Shown in pieces: positions 1 through 9,879 of a DNA stretch of 64,000 bases. The DNA comes from Leptolyngbya sp. FACHB-8. Its GTDB lineage: Bacteria > Cyanobacteriota > Cyanobacteriia > Elainellales > Elainellaceae. The stretch's first letter is position 1. The number at the start of each line of letters is the position of its first letter. A program made the translations under genes and the position numbers. Where the stretch lies: the NCBI RefSeq assembly GCF_014695575.1, contig NZ_JACJOO010000062.1:39787-103786 (forward strand). The letters run 5' to 3'. The notes under the pieces are model-generated. The model did no database searches, was not told the DNA's origin, and saw only the letters and a program-made list of their open reading frames with translations.

Positions 1-1263
1 CGCAGCCGCTACCAGGGCATCCATGATGGGTGAATCCCCAGAGGTGCGATACAGAGTCATTTTGATCGTTAACACATTGGGGTCATGGGCAGCCCAGGTA
101 ATGAACTCCTGCACAGAGCGCGTGAAAGACTGGTAGGGATGATGTACTAACACATCCTGCTGCCGCACAATTGAGAAGAAATCCTCGTTGGGCTTGCCAT
201 AGCCTTTGTAACTTTTAGAGAGTGGATGTAAACGCGGGTGACGCACGGATGGCATAGAAGCGGCCTTCAAGTGATCAGCCGGAAGCGTGTATAAATCCAT
301 CAAATTGTGCAGACCTATCAGCCCGTCAAGGTCGTAAACGTCCTCTGGGAGAATTTCCATTTCCTGAATCAGACGGTGACGCAGGGGCAATGGCATCGAC
401 GCCTGCACCTCAACCCGCACAACACACCCGCCCATTCGGCGTTGCCGTAGCTTCTCCTCAATGGCGAGCAGCAGGTCGTCGGCTTCGTCTTCTTCGACTT
501 CAATATCAGCATCTCGGGTGACCCGAAACGCATAATGGCCCTCAATTTGCATGCCCGGAAACAGCTCATCCAGATTTTGCACAACCAGCTGTTCTAAAGG
601 AACACCGCTCCAGAGGCTTTCGCCTGAGCGGGCTAACTGCCGCAAGTTTTCGGGCAATTCGATAAACCGGGGCAGCGTGTCGGGCACCTTGACTCGAGCC
701 AGCAACCGCTCCTGCGTTTGAGGATTGCGCAACTCCACAATTAAATTCAAACAGAGGTTCGATATATAAGGAAAGGGATGGCCGGGACCCATCGCAAGGG
801 GCGTCAGCACCGGAAAAATGCTTTCCTGAAAGTACCGCTGCAAGTAATCCTTCTGGTCAGCCCGCAACTGCTCGTAATTTAAAAAGAAAATACCGTGGGT
901 TTCTAATTGAGGTCGTAGTGCTTCCTGAAAATGGCGATGTTGGCGCTGCACCATGGGCAGCAGGCGATCGCGAATGGCTTTCAACTGCTCCTGGGGAGTA
1001 CGGCCGTCGGGCGATCGCTTGGTGACCTCGGCCTCCACCTGTTGCTTCAGGCCCGACACCCGCACCATGAAGTACTCATCCAAATTGTTGCTAAAAATAG
1101 CAATAAATTTTAGCCGTTCTAATAACGGGTTCCGGGGATCTAGCGCCTCATGTAAGACGCGATTATTAAACTCTAGCCAGCTTAACTCCCGGTTGAGGAA
1201 ATATTGAGGATCTGTCAAAGGCGGATGTGCCTCAGTGTGGAGTGCGGATGACAGACTATACAT
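1..1263 (-). CDS. ppk1: Polyphosphate kinase 1, 5' part (runs off window)
   Basis: Makes inorganic polyphosphate from the terminal phosphate of ATP, reversibly. The 421 codons present are open from the ATG at 1263 to the window edge with no stop. The N-terminal PPK domain is recognisable: FLNRELSWLEFNNRVL near residue 20 and FSNNLDEYFMVRVSGL shortly after are classic PPK1 signatures. The last visible stretch, LYRTSGDSPIMDALVAAA, is the PPK1 catalytic-core segment. PPK1 is normally about 700 residues, so roughly the last 40 percent, including the phosphorylated histidine, lies outside. The family assignment is firm. Confidence 0.95.
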   Translation of the reverse strand, partial: MYSLSSALHTEAHPPLTDPQYFLNRELSWLEFNNRVLHEALDPRNPLLERLKFIAIFSNNLDEYFMVRVSGLKQQVEAEVTKRSPDGRTPQEQLKAIRDRLLPMVQRQHRHFQEALRPQLETHGIFFLNYEQLRADQKDYLQRYFQESIFPVLTPLAMGPGHPFPYISNLCLNLIVELRNPQTQERLLARVKVPDTLPRFIELPENLRQLARSGESLWSGVPLEQLVVQNLDELFPGMQIEGHYAFRVTRDADIEVEEDEADDLLLAIEEKLRQRRMGGCVVRVEVQASMPLPLRHRLIQEMEILPEDVYDLDGLIGLHNLMDLYTLPADHLKAASMPSVRHPRLHPLSKSYKGYGKPNEDFFSIVRQQDVLVHHPYQSFTRSVQEFITWAAHDPNVLTIKMTLYRTSGDSPIMDALVAAA

Positions 1264-1535
1264 AGATGAAACCTCGATGCATGAATCCCTATGACCTTCG
1301 GGAGAACAATGATGATACTATGCCCCCTTAAGAAGCATGGCTAAGCAGAACACAATGCGCCATAAGGGGAAATTTTTGAATAACAAGAAGGCGTAAAGGA
1401 GCGGTAAAAACTGCCCCTCAAGACAAACTTTTTGAGCTTCAAGGTGTACATAACCCTAGCATTACCCAAACCAGACCCAGGAAAGTTGATTTTTAGTCGT
1501 TGAAACATACAAAAAATTAACTTTCAACCAGGCAA

Positions 1536-2022
1536 TTGAGAGTAAAGCTTATGGAAGGACAACTTAAAGAAGCGTTTGAAGGAAAGTATAAATCTGAGAA
1601 ACTGAGCATTACATCAGCTACATATAATTTGGAGGTTTCTGTATGTTTTGAATACAGCTCCTACAAACACTACAAAATACATAAGAGAAATCAGCGATGC
1701 AGAGCTCAATCAGATCTTCCAACGCCTTCTATACAAAGATGCCTATGTTTACTTCACCATAACAAATTCAAAGGCCACGGTCGATGGTGTTAGAGAATAC
1801 CAATGCTCTATCTGAAGGCAGAAATAATAGGTATAGACAATATCTAATATTAAAGTTTTATATGATTTATACCTTGCGAAACTTGCCTACTCTAAGCCGT
1901 TAAAGAAGGTCGTCTATAGAACAGAAGAACTAAGTAAGTTAAGCTATTTTTCCCTTGAAAGCAGGTTTAAATTCAGTCGTTACGTTTTTAGTGCCCCCCG
2001 CTCCAATCGCGACTGTTATTAA
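1536..2022 (+). pseudogene. Decayed, frame-broken gene of unknown origin
   Basis: The gap from 1264 to 2250 is AT-rich compared with its neighbours and has no intact gene. It shows a run of protein-like fragments in shifting frames. From the ATG at 1551 it reads MEGQLKEAFEGKYKSEKL and on to LEVSV. Near 1635 a frame change continues it as NTTKYIREISDAELNQIFQR, ending at a stop near 1814. A third fragment (1855-2022) reads LAKLAYSKPLKKVVYRTEEL and onward to a TAA. The composition is natural for protein, but I do not recognise the family. It may be a relic of transferred DNA. A chance arrangement of short ORFs is possible. Confidence 0.35.
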
Positions 2023-2052
2023 ACTTTGTATCCCATCATTATTAATAGCGAT

Positions 2053-2160
2053 CCTCAATTCGGGATAATCTCAAAAGCCTAATTTGTCGCGCGCAGGGCG
2101 TACGACAAATTAGGCTCTTTCAAGGAGTGCGCCTTGAAAAAACCCTTAACCCGAACTTAG
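2053..2160. repeat. Family A palindromic element, copy A1
   Basis: The outer inverted ends are cctcaattcgggataa (2053-2068) and the partner ttaacccgaacttag (2146-2160). Inside are two hairpins. The first has 14-bp perfect arms at 2076-2089 and 2103-2116, with a GC-agg-GC tip. The second has 8-bp arms at 2118-2125 and 2132-2139. The layout matches copies A2 and A3, but the hairpin sequences are unrelated to theirs. It lies downstream of sodB, so it could also end that transcript. Confidence 0.7.
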
Positions 2161-2253
2161 ATTAGCGATCGCCCAAATTATCAGAAGCACTTAAAGAAAA
2201 TGGCGATCGCCCCAAAGAGCGATCGCCATTCAGCCTAGCAATACAAACGAGAC

Positions 2254-2853
2254 TTATGAAGCCAGGTTAGCGGCCACAAAATCCCAGTTCACCAGCTTAT
2301 CCAGGTAGTTGGCAATGAACGCAGGGCGAGCATTACGGAAGTCAATATAATAAGCGTGCTCCCATACATCCAGGGTCAGCAGTGCCTTCTTGCCCTGAGC
2401 CAGAGGGTTGACAGCGTTGGGGGTTTTGGTAACCGCCAGCGTGCCATTGTCATCAATCAACCAGGCCCAACCGCTACCAAACTGAGTTGCAGCGGCATTG
2501 GAGAAAGCTTCTTTGAACTTGTCATAGCTGCCAAAGGAAGCATCGATTTTAGCAGCCAGATCTCCCGTAGGAGCGCCGCCACCACCGGGCTTCAAGGAGT
2601 TCCAGAAGAAGGTGTGGTTCCAAACCTGAGCGGCGTTGTTAAAGATACCCGCCTTAGAGTCGTCGTTGTAGGTGCTTTTAATAACCTCTTCCAGGGGTTG
2701 GCTGTCGAGGTCGGTACCGGCCACCAGCTTATTCAGGTTATCAACATAGGCTTTGTGGTGCTTGCCATAGTGATATTCAAAGGTTTCTGCCTTCATGCCA
2801 TAGGGTTCGAGGGCATCCGTAGCAAAAGGCAGGGGCGGCTGTTGGAATGGCAT
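2254..2853 (-). CDS. sodB: Iron superoxide dismutase
   Basis: Converts superoxide to oxygen and hydrogen peroxide in the cytosol. The 199-residue length is typical for the Fe/Mn family. Metal ligands are visible: His28 in EYHYGKHH, His80 in QVWNHTFFW, and the Asp and His of DVWEHAYY. Gln76 four residues before His80 is the position that marks the iron form, whereas manganese enzymes carry their equivalent glutamine in the C-terminal half. The gene is divergent from secD across about 300 bp. It has no signal peptide, consistent with the soluble FeSOD of cyanobacteria rather than the membrane-anchored MnSOD. Confidence 0.96.
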   Translation of the reverse strand: MPFQQPPLPFATDALEPYGMKAETFEYHYGKHHKAYVDNLNKLVAGTDLDSQPLEEVIKSTYNDDSKAGIFNNAAQVWNHTFFWNSLKPGGGGAPTGDLAAKIDASFGSYDKFKEAFSNAAATQFGSGWAWLIDDNGTLAVTKTPNAVNPLAQGKKALLTLDVWEHAYYIDFRNARPAFIANYLDKLVNWDFVAANLAS

Positions 2854-3158
2854 AGTGTTCTTTCCTCGTGAGGGTTAACGATACAAACGAACTGCGTCAA
2901 GGTTGATAGTTCGGGAACCCATTCCAGGGAAAGCAGACGGGCTTCTGGGTGGGGCGATCGCCGACTATTGATAGGATTTTATATCAAAAATTTACAAACA
3001 GACGTTTATCCGCACACGACCCCAGCAATTCTTATGGTGAATCGAGCCCGACCGCTTGCCTAAGGCAGTCTCTCCCAGCCAAAAATAGGACTAGAACACT
3101 CCCCATTCGGTCATCGCAAAATCCAGCTATCATAGCGAATGTCGTATGAGCTACAGAC

Positions 3159-4565
3159 ATGGCAAGACAGCGTTCCGTCCTCCTACTTGTATTGGTACTG
3201 GTGATTGCCGCCGTTACCATCCTGATTAAAGTTCCTATCCCCTTGGGGTTAGACTTGCGGGGGGGAACGCAGCTCACACTTCAGGCTCAACCCACCGAAG
3301 CCGTACCTGAAATCACCCCCGAGAAACTGGAAGCCGTTCGCAGCGTTGTAGAGCGGCGGATTAACGGCCTGGGGGTTTCTGAATCCGTTGTGCAAACGAT
3401 CGGGCGTGACCAACTGCTGGTGCAATTGCCTGGAGTGAGTGACCCGGCCCAAGCTGAACGTGTCCTGGGAGGCACTGCTCAGCTCGATTTCCGGGAGCAG
3501 CAAGCGGGTAGTGAACAACAAATACCCATTGAGTATCAGTTACGCCAGCAAGCTCTAGTCGAGCTGGCGCAGGCCGAACAAAGTGGTGATCAAGCCGCTA
3601 TTGATAAGGCTCAGAAAGAATTAGACAAACGGAATGAGGCGATCGCCAGCCTCTTCCAAAAAACCGAGCTGACCGGGGAAAAGCTCAGCAATGCCTATGC
3701 TGCCCCTGTGAATGGCAACTACTGGGAAGTCGGCCTGGAATTCAATAACCAGGGTGCAAGTGAATTTGCGGCTCTAACCAAGAGTGTGGCAGGCACCGGA
3801 CGCAGCTTGGGTATCTTCCTTGATAACGAATTGCTCAGTGCTCCTACTGTCAGCGTGCAGTACGCAGAAACGGGGATTACAGGAGGCCGCGCATCTATTA
3901 CAGGAGGCTTCACTACAGAAGAGGCTAACGATCTGGCGCTACAACTCCGAAGCGGTGCCCTCCCTGTTCCTGTAAAAATCTTGGAAAACCGCACGGTTGG
4001 TGCCACCCTGGGGCGTGACAGTATCCAAAGCAGCATTTACGCTGGTTTGGCTGGTTTGGCGCTAGTCCTGATCTTCATGGCCGTCTACTATCGTCTACCT
4101 GGAATCGTAGCGGACATCTCTCTCATCATTTACTCCATACTCACCCTGGCCATCTTCTCCTTATTAGGCGTCACCCTAACTCTGCCCGGTATCGCCGGAT
4201 TCATTCTCAGTATTGGTATGGCGGTAGATGCCAACGTGCTGATTTTCGAACGCACTCGCGAAGAATTGCGTGATGGCAAAACCCTTTACCGCTCAGTCGA
4301 GTCAGGCTTCTACAGAGCCTTCTCCAGCATCTTGGACAGTAACGTCACAACCCTGATTTCCTGTGCTGCTCTGTTCTGGCTAGGAACAGGCTTGGTCAAG
4401 GGTTTCGCCCTTACCCTGGCCCTGGGGGTGGTTGTGAGTATGTTTACCGCGCTCACCTGTAGTCGTACATTCTTGCTTACCGTATTAGGTTTTCCGACAC
4501 TGCGTCGCCCTCAATACTTCTGTCCTAAACTGCCCAAAGCCACTCAGTCTAAAGCAATCTCATGA
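3159..4565 (+). CDS. secD: Protein translocase subunit SecD
   Basis: With SecF it forms an RND-type membrane complex that uses ion flow to pull proteins through SecYEG. The 468 residues start with a membrane segment (about 7-27), then the D1 signature GLDLRGG near residue 31. A large periplasmic/lumenal domain follows, and a cluster of membrane helices sits at the C-terminal end with [20 protein letters not shown], the SecD pore motif. A charged, Ala/Gln-rich insertion around residues 125-165 looks helical. The stop overlaps the secF start by four bases (ATGA), so the two genes are almost certainly translationally coupled. No strong Shine-Dalgarno precedes the ATG. Confidence 0.97.
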   Translation: MARQRSVLLLVLVLVIAAVTILIKVPIPLGLDLRGGTQLTLQAQPTEAVPEITPEKLEAVRSVVERRINGLGVSESVVQTIGRDQLLVQLPGVSDPAQAERVLGGTAQLDFREQQAGSEQQIPIEYQLRQQALVELAQAEQSGDQAAIDKAQKELDKRNEAIASLFQKTELTGEKLSNAYAAPVNGNYWEVGLEFNNQGASEFAALTKSVAGTGRSLGIFLDNELLSAPTVSVQYAETGITGGRASITGGFTTEEANDLALQLRSGALPVPVKILENRTVGATLGRDSIQSSIYAGLAGLALVLIFMAVYYRLPGIVADISLIIYSILTLAIFSLLGVTLTLPGIAGFILSIGMAVDANVLIFERTREELRDGKTLYRSVESGFYRAFSSILDSNVTTLISCAALFWLGTGLVKGFALTLALGVVVSMFTALTCSRTFLLTVLGFPTLRRPQYFCPKLPKATQSKAIS

Positions 4566-5533
4566 AACTGAACGTTATTAAACAACGCAAACTCTGGTGG
4601 GGCATTTCCACCGCCATTATTCTGGCTGGGCTGGTGGCAATGGTCATCTCCTGGAAACAAATTGGTGCCCCTCTACGTCCTAGCCTGGACTTTGTGGGAG
4701 GAACACGACTGCAATTGGAGTTGGCCTGCGCCCAATCCAATAGTTGCGACGGCCCTATCGACCCAGGCGTTGTGCGTGAGATTCTTGCAACCGAAGGGCT
4801 GGAGGGGAGCAGCATCCAGGTCGTGGGTGACAGACAAGAAGCTCTCTCGATTCGCACCTCCACATTGGAGGTCGAAGAGCGGGAACAACTGCTGCAAGCG
4901 CTAGCAGCGAAATTGGGCGAATTTGATCCCGCATCAACACAGATTGATACCGTCGGGCCAACCCTGGGACGGCAGACTTTTACATCGGGTTTGGTTGCTC
5001 TGGGGCTTTCGTTTTTGGGCATCATGGTCTATCTGACCTTCCGATTTCAGCCTGACTATGCGGTATTTGCGATCGTGGCGCTACTCCATGATGTGTTAAT
5101 AACCGTGGGAATCTTTGCCATCCTGGGCCTGGCACTACAGGTTGAAGTCGACAGTTTATTTATCGTGTCATTGCTGACCATTGTGGGTTTCTCAGTCAAC
5201 GACACAGTGGTCATTTACGATCGCGTCCGAGAAACCATCAAAATTAACCCCAATCGCCACATTGATGAAGTGGTCGATGATGCGGTGAATCAAACCTTGA
5301 CGCGCTCGATCAATACCACCCTCACAACGCTGTTATCCCTGGTAGCCATCTTCCTGTTTGGAGGGGACACCTTAAAATACTTTGCCTTAGCGCTGATTAT
5401 TGGCTTTGTAGCAGGAGCTTACTCCAGTATTTTTATCGCCAGTACCCTGCTAGCACTCTGGCGGGAACGGACGGGGAACGCCTATGCGCAAGTTTCCCCC
5501 GTCGAAGCAGAACCTGCTGATTCTGCTTCCTAA
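4562..5533 (+). CDS. secF: Protein translocase subunit SecF
   Basis: Partner of SecD in the Sec auxiliary complex. The 323 residues begin with a cytoplasmic start and membrane helix (about 13-30), followed by [13 protein letters not shown], the SecF counterpart of the SecD D1 motif. The C-terminal bundle contains [10 protein letters not shown] and [17 protein letters not shown], the SecF signature with its conserved Asp and Arg. It overlaps secD by four bases and is followed by a strong terminator at 5546-5588, which closes a two-gene operon. Confidence 0.97.
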   Translation: MKLNVIKQRKLWWGISTAIILAGLVAMVISWKQIGAPLRPSLDFVGGTRLQLELACAQSNSCDGPIDPGVVREILATEGLEGSSIQVVGDRQEALSIRTSTLEVEEREQLLQALAAKLGEFDPASTQIDTVGPTLGRQTFTSGLVALGLSFLGIMVYLTFRFQPDYAVFAIVALLHDVLITVGIFAILGLALQVEVDSLFIVSLLTIVGFSVNDTVVIYDRVRETIKINPNRHIDEVVDDAVNQTLTRSINTTLTTLLSLVAIFLFGGDTLKYFALALIIGFVAGAYSSIFIASTLLALWRERTGNAYAQVSPVEAEPADSAS

Positions 5534-5545
5534 CCTCCTCCGGAG

Positions 5546-5588
5546 AGGGGCATTGCTCATGCTTAAAGCGTGAACAATGCCCCTTTTT
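5546..5588 (+). terminator. Rho-independent terminator after secDF
   Basis: Arms aggggcattg and caatgcccct pair around an imperfect upper stem and are followed directly by a run of five T on the plus strand. The position 13 bases after the secF stop fits the end of the secDF transcript. Confidence 0.85.
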
Positions 5589-5620
5589 CAAATCTTTCAG
5601 GCACTCTTACCTGAACAATT

Positions 5621-6064
5621 ATGAAATTTAATGGCCGTTCAAAACGTTCCCTACTCAGCGGTAAGGCTGCCGGAACTGTCCGTGCTCTTTTCCCCGCAGA
5701 CGAGCCAGAACTGAGCAAACAGATGGAGCGGCTACATCACTTACAGGTATTAGGCCGCTGGATTGTGGTTGGAGTCGCCTGGGCCACCATTTTGCCTGTC
5801 AGTCTGTGGTTATTGCGGCGTGATATTTCTTTGTTACGCGCTTTCTTCACCTGGGCAGCCGTCCGCTATGCCTTGATTTTTCACCCCGTGGTGACGATCG
5901 CCCTTTCCCTCTGCATTGGTCTTACGGTCGGCGTCTTAATCTGGCAGAGTCGCAACATCCTGTTTGGCTTACCCGAAAGCGAGCTGAAACGGCTTCAGCG
6001 TCAGGTTGTTAACATTCGAGAACGGGGCGATCGCCATCCCCTCTGGCGCTGGGTTTGCAAGTAG
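5621..6064 (+). CDS. Conserved-type membrane protein, two helices, unknown function
   Basis: I do not recognise a named family. The 147-residue product has a basic N-terminus (KFNGRSKRSLLSGK). Two hydrophobic segments at about residues 46-65 and 85-110 would span a membrane, with a short charged C-terminal tail (LKRLQRQVVNIRERGDRHP). Codon use and HIP1 sites match the neighbours. It lies 87 bp after secF but beyond the terminator, so it probably has its own promoter. A 16-bp perfect terminator hairpin follows. The length and start context make a real gene likely, but function cannot be inferred. Confidence 0.7.
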   Translation: MKFNGRSKRSLLSGKAAGTVRALFPADEPELSKQMERLHHLQVLGRWIVVGVAWATILPVSLWLLRRDISLLRAFFTWAAVRYALIFHPVVTIALSLCIGLTVGVLIWQSRNILFGLPESELKRLQRQVVNIRERGDRHPLWRWVCK

Positions 6065-6086
6065 ATAACCTCAGAGGTACAAAGAT

Positions 6087-6122
6087 TAGACTCCCGGTGT
6101 TTTTAGAAACACCGGGAGTCTA
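6087..6122. terminator. Bidirectional terminator hairpin
   Basis: Arms tagactcccggtgttt (6087-6102) and aaacaccgggagtcta (6107-6122) are perfectly complementary over 16 bp with a 4-base loop. It sits between converging genes and can serve both. Confidence 0.85.
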
Positions 6123-6131
6123 GTTTAGGGA

Positions 6132-6533
6132 TTAGCCCATCAAAATCACGCGATCGATTACATGAATAATGCCATTGTCGGCCTCCACATCAGGAGCAAC
6201 CACCGTGGCATTTTTCACTTCAAACACGCCATTGCAGTTAATAGGAATGGGTGACCCTTCCAGAGAAGTGAGGCTATCGATGCTAGCCAGATCCGCCTTC
6301 GTGTATTTCCCAGATACCACATGGAATTTGAGAATTCGTGCCAGTTGGGGAGGATTTTGCACCAGAGTTTGCACCGTACCCGGGGGCAGCGCCGCAAAGG
6401 CGTCATCTACGGGCGCAAAAACGGTGAAAGGACCCGGGCTTTTAAGAGCCTCTACCAGTCCAGCGGCTTGCACTGCCGCCACCAGGGTTTTAAAGGAATC
6501 GGCACCAACGGCAATATCAACAATGTCAGGCAT
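6132..6533 (-). CDS. Fasciclin (FAS1) domain protein
   Basis: This is a single FAS1 domain of 133 residues, a fold used for adhesion and cell-surface interactions. Visible signatures are [15 protein letters not shown] (H1 region, about residues 35-49), [11 protein letters not shown] (about 64-74) and the closing [14 protein letters not shown] (H2 region). The ORF extends upstream, but the ATG at 6533 is preferred because it has a GGAG about 7 bases upstream and homologues start with [12 protein letters not shown] sequence. There is no signal peptide, so this is the cytoplasmic-looking short FAS1 type common in cyanobacteria rather than the exported one. Confidence 0.9.
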   Translation of the reverse strand: MPDIVDIAVGADSFKTLVAAVQAAGLVEALKSPGPFTVFAPVDDAFAALPPGTVQTLVQNPPQLARILKFHVVSGKYTKADLASIDSLTSLEGSPIPINCNGVFEVKNATVVAPDVEADNGIIHVIDRVILMG

Positions 6534-6827
6534 TCGAGGCTCCTCTGTATGGGCGATCGCAACACTTATGAAACGGTATGGCAACCAATGTCTTGCGTTC
6601 TTGACCGTCTGACTCACCGGAGGTGAGCCAGACCAGCCGATCAAAAAAATCCCTTCCAGCTTCCAAACCCCAGTCTACACCGGCGATGCACCCAATCTAA
6701 GAAGCGATCCCCACAATTCCCTTATCACCCACAAAAGAAGGAGTTATCGTGCGTTTTAGGGGTTTGGAGCACACAAAACCACACTTTATAAAATGAGTAC
6801 GTCAGAGAGCATTGCAGGAGATTTTGG

Positions 6828-8165
6828 GTGATATTCAAAAATGAGCGGTTTGACTTTGGCGATCGCTTTCTGCGCTTGTCCTTTGTCAATATAGTGTCAA
6901 ACCTGATGGTGCCCTTAGCAGGGTTAGTTGACACCGCTTTTCTGGGGCATTTAGATGACATTCGCTACCTGGGTGGCGTGGCCCTTGGAGCGGTACTCTT
7001 CAGCTATCTTTACTGGACCTTTGGGTTTCTGAGGATGGGTACCACTGGTACCACAGCCCAGGCCGTAGGGCGGGGTGACGACGAAGCCGTCTGGTTGACA
7101 CTTTTGCGGAATGGGGCGATCGCGCTCACCGTTGGATTCGGTCTTCTACTGCTGCAATACCCCATCCGAGAGGCCGGATTCTGGTTGCTACAAGCCGCCC
7201 CCGAGGTAGAGCAAGCCGGAAAAAGTTACTACAACGCCCAGATCTGGGGAGCTCCCGCTGCCCTTATGGATTTTGTGCTGGTGGGCTGGTTCCTGGGTCG
7301 GGAGCGGGGGCGCACTGTTCTGGTGATGTCCCTGGTCAATAACAGCGTGAACGTTGTGTTGAACTATTGGTTCATCTTTCGCCTGGGGATGGCTAGTCAG
7401 GGCGCTGGAGCCGCTACCGCTGTTAGCCAGTACGCCATGATGCTGACCGGATTCTTACTCCTGAGCCGAGAATGGAACTGGGCCAGAATTCGGGCGATCG
7501 CCCGCCGACTCCGGACCTCCGACACCTTGTTAGCAGACTTCTGGCTCAACAGCAACATCGTCATCCGTACCTTTGCATTAATCAGTACCTTCGCCCTCTT
7601 CACCAACTTCAGCGCCTCTATGGGTACGGTCACCCTGGCTGCTAATACCTTGCTCCTCCAAGTGGTTACCTTTTCTGCTTACTTTGTGGATGGTATTGCT
7701 TTTGCCACCGAGAATTTTGCGGGTATGTTTTGCGGGGGCGGCAAAGGACAGAAACTTGTAGCGCTCACCCAACTGGCTGGAAGTACCTGTTTAGGGTTGG
7801 GGCTGGCGATCGCCTTAGTCTTCATTAGCTTTCCTGTGCCGCTCTTTGGCCTGCTGACACGCCACAACGATGTCTTGCAGATGGTGCAGCAGTATGTAGG
7901 TTGGCTCTTACCCGTATTGGGATTTGGCTCCCTGGCCTACATGCTTGACGGTTATTTTCTCGGGTTAACGGCAGGGCATACCCTTCGGCAATCGGCTCTG
8001 CTTTCAACTCTGGTGGGGTTTGTGCCATTGGGAGCGATCGCCAGCTTCCTCCATAACCCACATCTGTTATGGCTGGCCTTAAGTGGGTTCATGCTAACCC
8101 GTACCCTGACCTTGGGTTCGCAGCTTTCCGCAACTTTCCACACCCCCTCAGAAGCAAATTCTTAA
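6828..8165 (+). CDS. MATE family efflux transporter, DinF type
   Basis: A 445-residue multidrug and toxin extrusion carrier, likely exchanging Na+ or H+ for organic solutes. It has about 12 hydrophobic segments in two halves. The DinF/NorM-like N-terminal motif VPLAGLVDTAFLGHL is at about residues 28-42, with the related GTTGTTAQAVGRGDD soon after. The start is GTG at 6828, supported by AGGAG seven bases upstream (6816-6820). Substrate cannot be deduced. The gene stands alone, with a roughly 300-bp gap before the LysR gene. Confidence 0.9.
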   Translation: MIFKNERFDFGDRFLRLSFVNIVSNLMVPLAGLVDTAFLGHLDDIRYLGGVALGAVLFSYLYWTFGFLRMGTTGTTAQAVGRGDDEAVWLTLLRNGAIALTVGFGLLLLQYPIREAGFWLLQAAPEVEQAGKSYYNAQIWGAPAALMDFVLVGWFLGRERGRTVLVMSLVNNSVNVVLNYWFIFRLGMASQGAGAATAVSQYAMMLTGFLLLSREWNWARIRAIARRLRTSDTLLADFWLNSNIVIRTFALISTFALFTNFSASMGTVTLAANTLLLQVVTFSAYFVDGIAFATENFAGMFCGGGKGQKLVALTQLAGSTCLGLGLAIALVFISFPVPLFGLLTRHNDVLQMVQQYVGWLLPVLGFGSLAYMLDGYFLGLTAGHTLRQSALLSTLVGFVPLGAIASFLHNPHLLWLALSGFMLTRTLTLGSQLSATFHTPSEANS

Positions 8166-8233
8166 ATTTTCACAGGGCTTGTGCAAGTTCACTCTGTTTA
8201 GTGCATTCTTACTGAAAGCCTCCCCAAGGGAAA

Positions 8234-8335
8234 AGCACCATGCCATGGTTAAAGCGATAACCAACCCCATTGGGCTGCTTCGATGAAGCGCGACCGCTCT
8301 TCATCGGTTTACCGCTAAACGCATTGCATGGTGCT
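8234..8335. other. Nested inverted-repeat structure upstream of LysR gene
   Basis: In the 306-bp gap between the MATE and LysR genes, agcaccatgc (8234-8243) pairs perfectly with gcatggtgct (8326-8335). Between them cgatgaag (8281-8288) pairs with cttcatcg (8299-8306). The nested pairing would fold a leader RNA or form a cruciform. It matches no RNA family I know, and an operator or mRNA leader is possible. Confidence 0.45.
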
Positions 8336-8471
8336 GCTGGAAGGGAACGTAACATAGTTGCCATTGCAGATATAATAGCTCCGAAATCCATAGAAAAAAA
8401 TCACTAATTCGTATCCCCGTGATAGAATTTTTTCTATGCAATAGGACGATGTCAGTGCTAGGAGAACCCCT

Positions 8472-9392
8472 TTGATTCACGCTACTCTGCACCAGCTCAA
8501 AGTTTTCGAAGCGACAGCTCGGCACGGCAGTTTCACCCGTGCCGCCGAAGAACTTTACCTTACTCAGCCAACGGTTTCGATGCAGGTCAAGCAGTTGACC
8601 AAGTCCATCGGTTTACCTTTGTTTGAGCAAGTAGGCAAGCGGCTTTATCTGACCGATGCAGGGCGCGAACTCTTCAACACCTGCAAAGAAATTTTTAGCC
8701 AACTTGAGCAGCTAGAGATGACCGTTGCCGACCTCAAGGGGATGAAGCAGGGTAAGCTGCGGTTGGCTGTTATCACAACAGCAAAATACTTCCTACCCCG
8801 CTTGTTGGGGCCGTTTTGTCAGAAATATCCTGGGGTTGATATTTCACTGATTGTCACCAACCATGAGCGGGTTATTGATCGCCTGGCCAACAACCAGGAT
8901 GACCTCTACGTCATGAGTCAGCTCCCCGACAACCTGGATATTAAAGCTCAGCCTTTTCTAGATAACCCGCTCGTTGTCGTAGCCCCTCGCAACCACCCCC
9001 TAGTTGGAGTGAAAGACATCTCACTAGAACGGTTATGTGAGGAAACGTTTATCATGCGAGAGCCGGGGTCTGGTACGCGCCGCGCCTTCCACCACATGCT
9101 AGACGAGAAGGATTTGGAGGTAAAAGTACGGCTGGAACTGGGTAGCAATGAGGCAATTAAGCAGGCGATCGCCGGTGGCTTAGGGCTCTCGGTTCTCTCT
9201 CGCCACACCTTGACTCCCGAGTCCTCCAACACAGAGTTTGCCGTTCTAGATGTCCAGGGCTTCCCAATTCAGCGGAAGTGGTATGTCGTGAACCTGGCAG
9301 GCAAACAACTCTCTGTCGTCGCCCAAACCTTTTTCGAATATTTGCTGATGGCTGCCCCTCAGTTGATGGAGACAGGCATCATCAATGTATAA
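8472..9392 (+). CDS. cmpR: LysR-type regulator, CmpR-like
   Basis: A 306-residue LysR transcription factor. The N-terminal winged helix reads LHQLKVFEATARHGSFTRAA then LTQPTVSMQVKQLTKSIGLP, followed by the effector-binding domain from about residue 90. The N-terminal half is very close to what I recall of CmpR, which activates low-CO2 genes such as the cmp bicarbonate transporter. The related regulator RbcR starts differently. The start is TTG at 8472, supported by AGGAGA about seven bases upstream. The cmp operon is not in the window. The LysR assignment is certain; the CmpR role is inferred from sequence memory only. Confidence 0.85.
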   Translation: MIHATLHQLKVFEATARHGSFTRAAEELYLTQPTVSMQVKQLTKSIGLPLFEQVGKRLYLTDAGRELFNTCKEIFSQLEQLEMTVADLKGMKQGKLRLAVITTAKYFLPRLLGPFCQKYPGVDISLIVTNHERVIDRLANNQDDLYVMSQLPDNLDIKAQPFLDNPLVVVAPRNHPLVGVKDISLERLCEETFIMREPGSGTRRAFHHMLDEKDLEVKVRLELGSNEAIKQAIAGGLGLSVLSRHTLTPESSNTEFAVLDVQGFPIQRKWYVVNLAGKQLSVVAQTFFEYLLMAAPQLMETGIINV

Positions 9393-9395
9393 AAA

Positions 9396-9468
9396 AGACT
9401 GGGTTTTTGACCCAGTCTGCGTAAAAATACCGAAAGGGTTAGCTCTTCAAATGAGAGCTTATCCCTTT
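9396..9468. terminator. Two back-to-back terminator hairpins between converging genes
   Basis: The first hairpin pairs agactggg (9396-9403) with cccagtct (9411-9418). The second pairs aaaggg...agctct with agagct...tccctttt (9433-9468), flush with the stop of the minus-strand gene. Together they end the LysR transcript and the opposing one. Confidence 0.75.
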
Positions 9469-9879
9469 TTAGCGTTTGCGCATATCACGAGCCATGCTGC
9501 GGAACATGTCCATGCTCGTGTCAGAACGGCGGCGATCGGTCAGCGGCTCTGACGCACCGTTAGCAGCGGTTCCATTACTGGTGGCTCCGTTGCTGGAAGC
9601 CCCATTCTGCGTTAGTACCTGGCTAACATCTACCAGGTTGCCGTTCACAGCCATCTTGCCCAGAGCAGAAACAGATTCAACCCGCTCAAACTCCTTAGGA
9701 CTACTGAAGGTTTTCGGGAAGGTGCGCTTCACAACCTTGGCAGTTCTCATGTACTCGATGTCGCCAAAAGTCTTGGCATCATCAGCCTCGAGGAAATAAG
9801 CGACTGGCTTGTTTGCATTCGTCTGGACGCTTGCGTCCTGGTTCTTGTTGCCGTTGAACCAACCAAAAAGTCCTGCCAT
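9469..9879 (-). CDS. Conserved small protein of unknown function
   Basis: A 136-residue soluble protein that I do not recognise by name. It begins MAGLFGWFNGNKNQD and has a folded-looking central segment, AKTFGDIEYMRTAKVVKRTF and following residues (about 30-75). A low-complexity Asn/Gly/Ala/Ser linker follows, with repeats of NGA(T/S)SNG. The tail is conserved-looking and basic (SMDMFRSMARDMRKR). The ORF opens five codons earlier with TTG, but the ATG at 9879 gives the natural-looking N-terminus. The short basic tail joined by a flexible linker suggests a binding peptide, but this is inference. Confidence 0.8.
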   Translation of the reverse strand: MAGLFGWFNGNKNQDASVQTNANKPVAYFLEADDAKTFGDIEYMRTAKVVKRTFPKTFSSPKEFERVESVSALGKMAVNGNLVDVSQVLTQNGASSNGATSNGTAANGASEPLTDRRRSDTSMDMFRSMARDMRKR

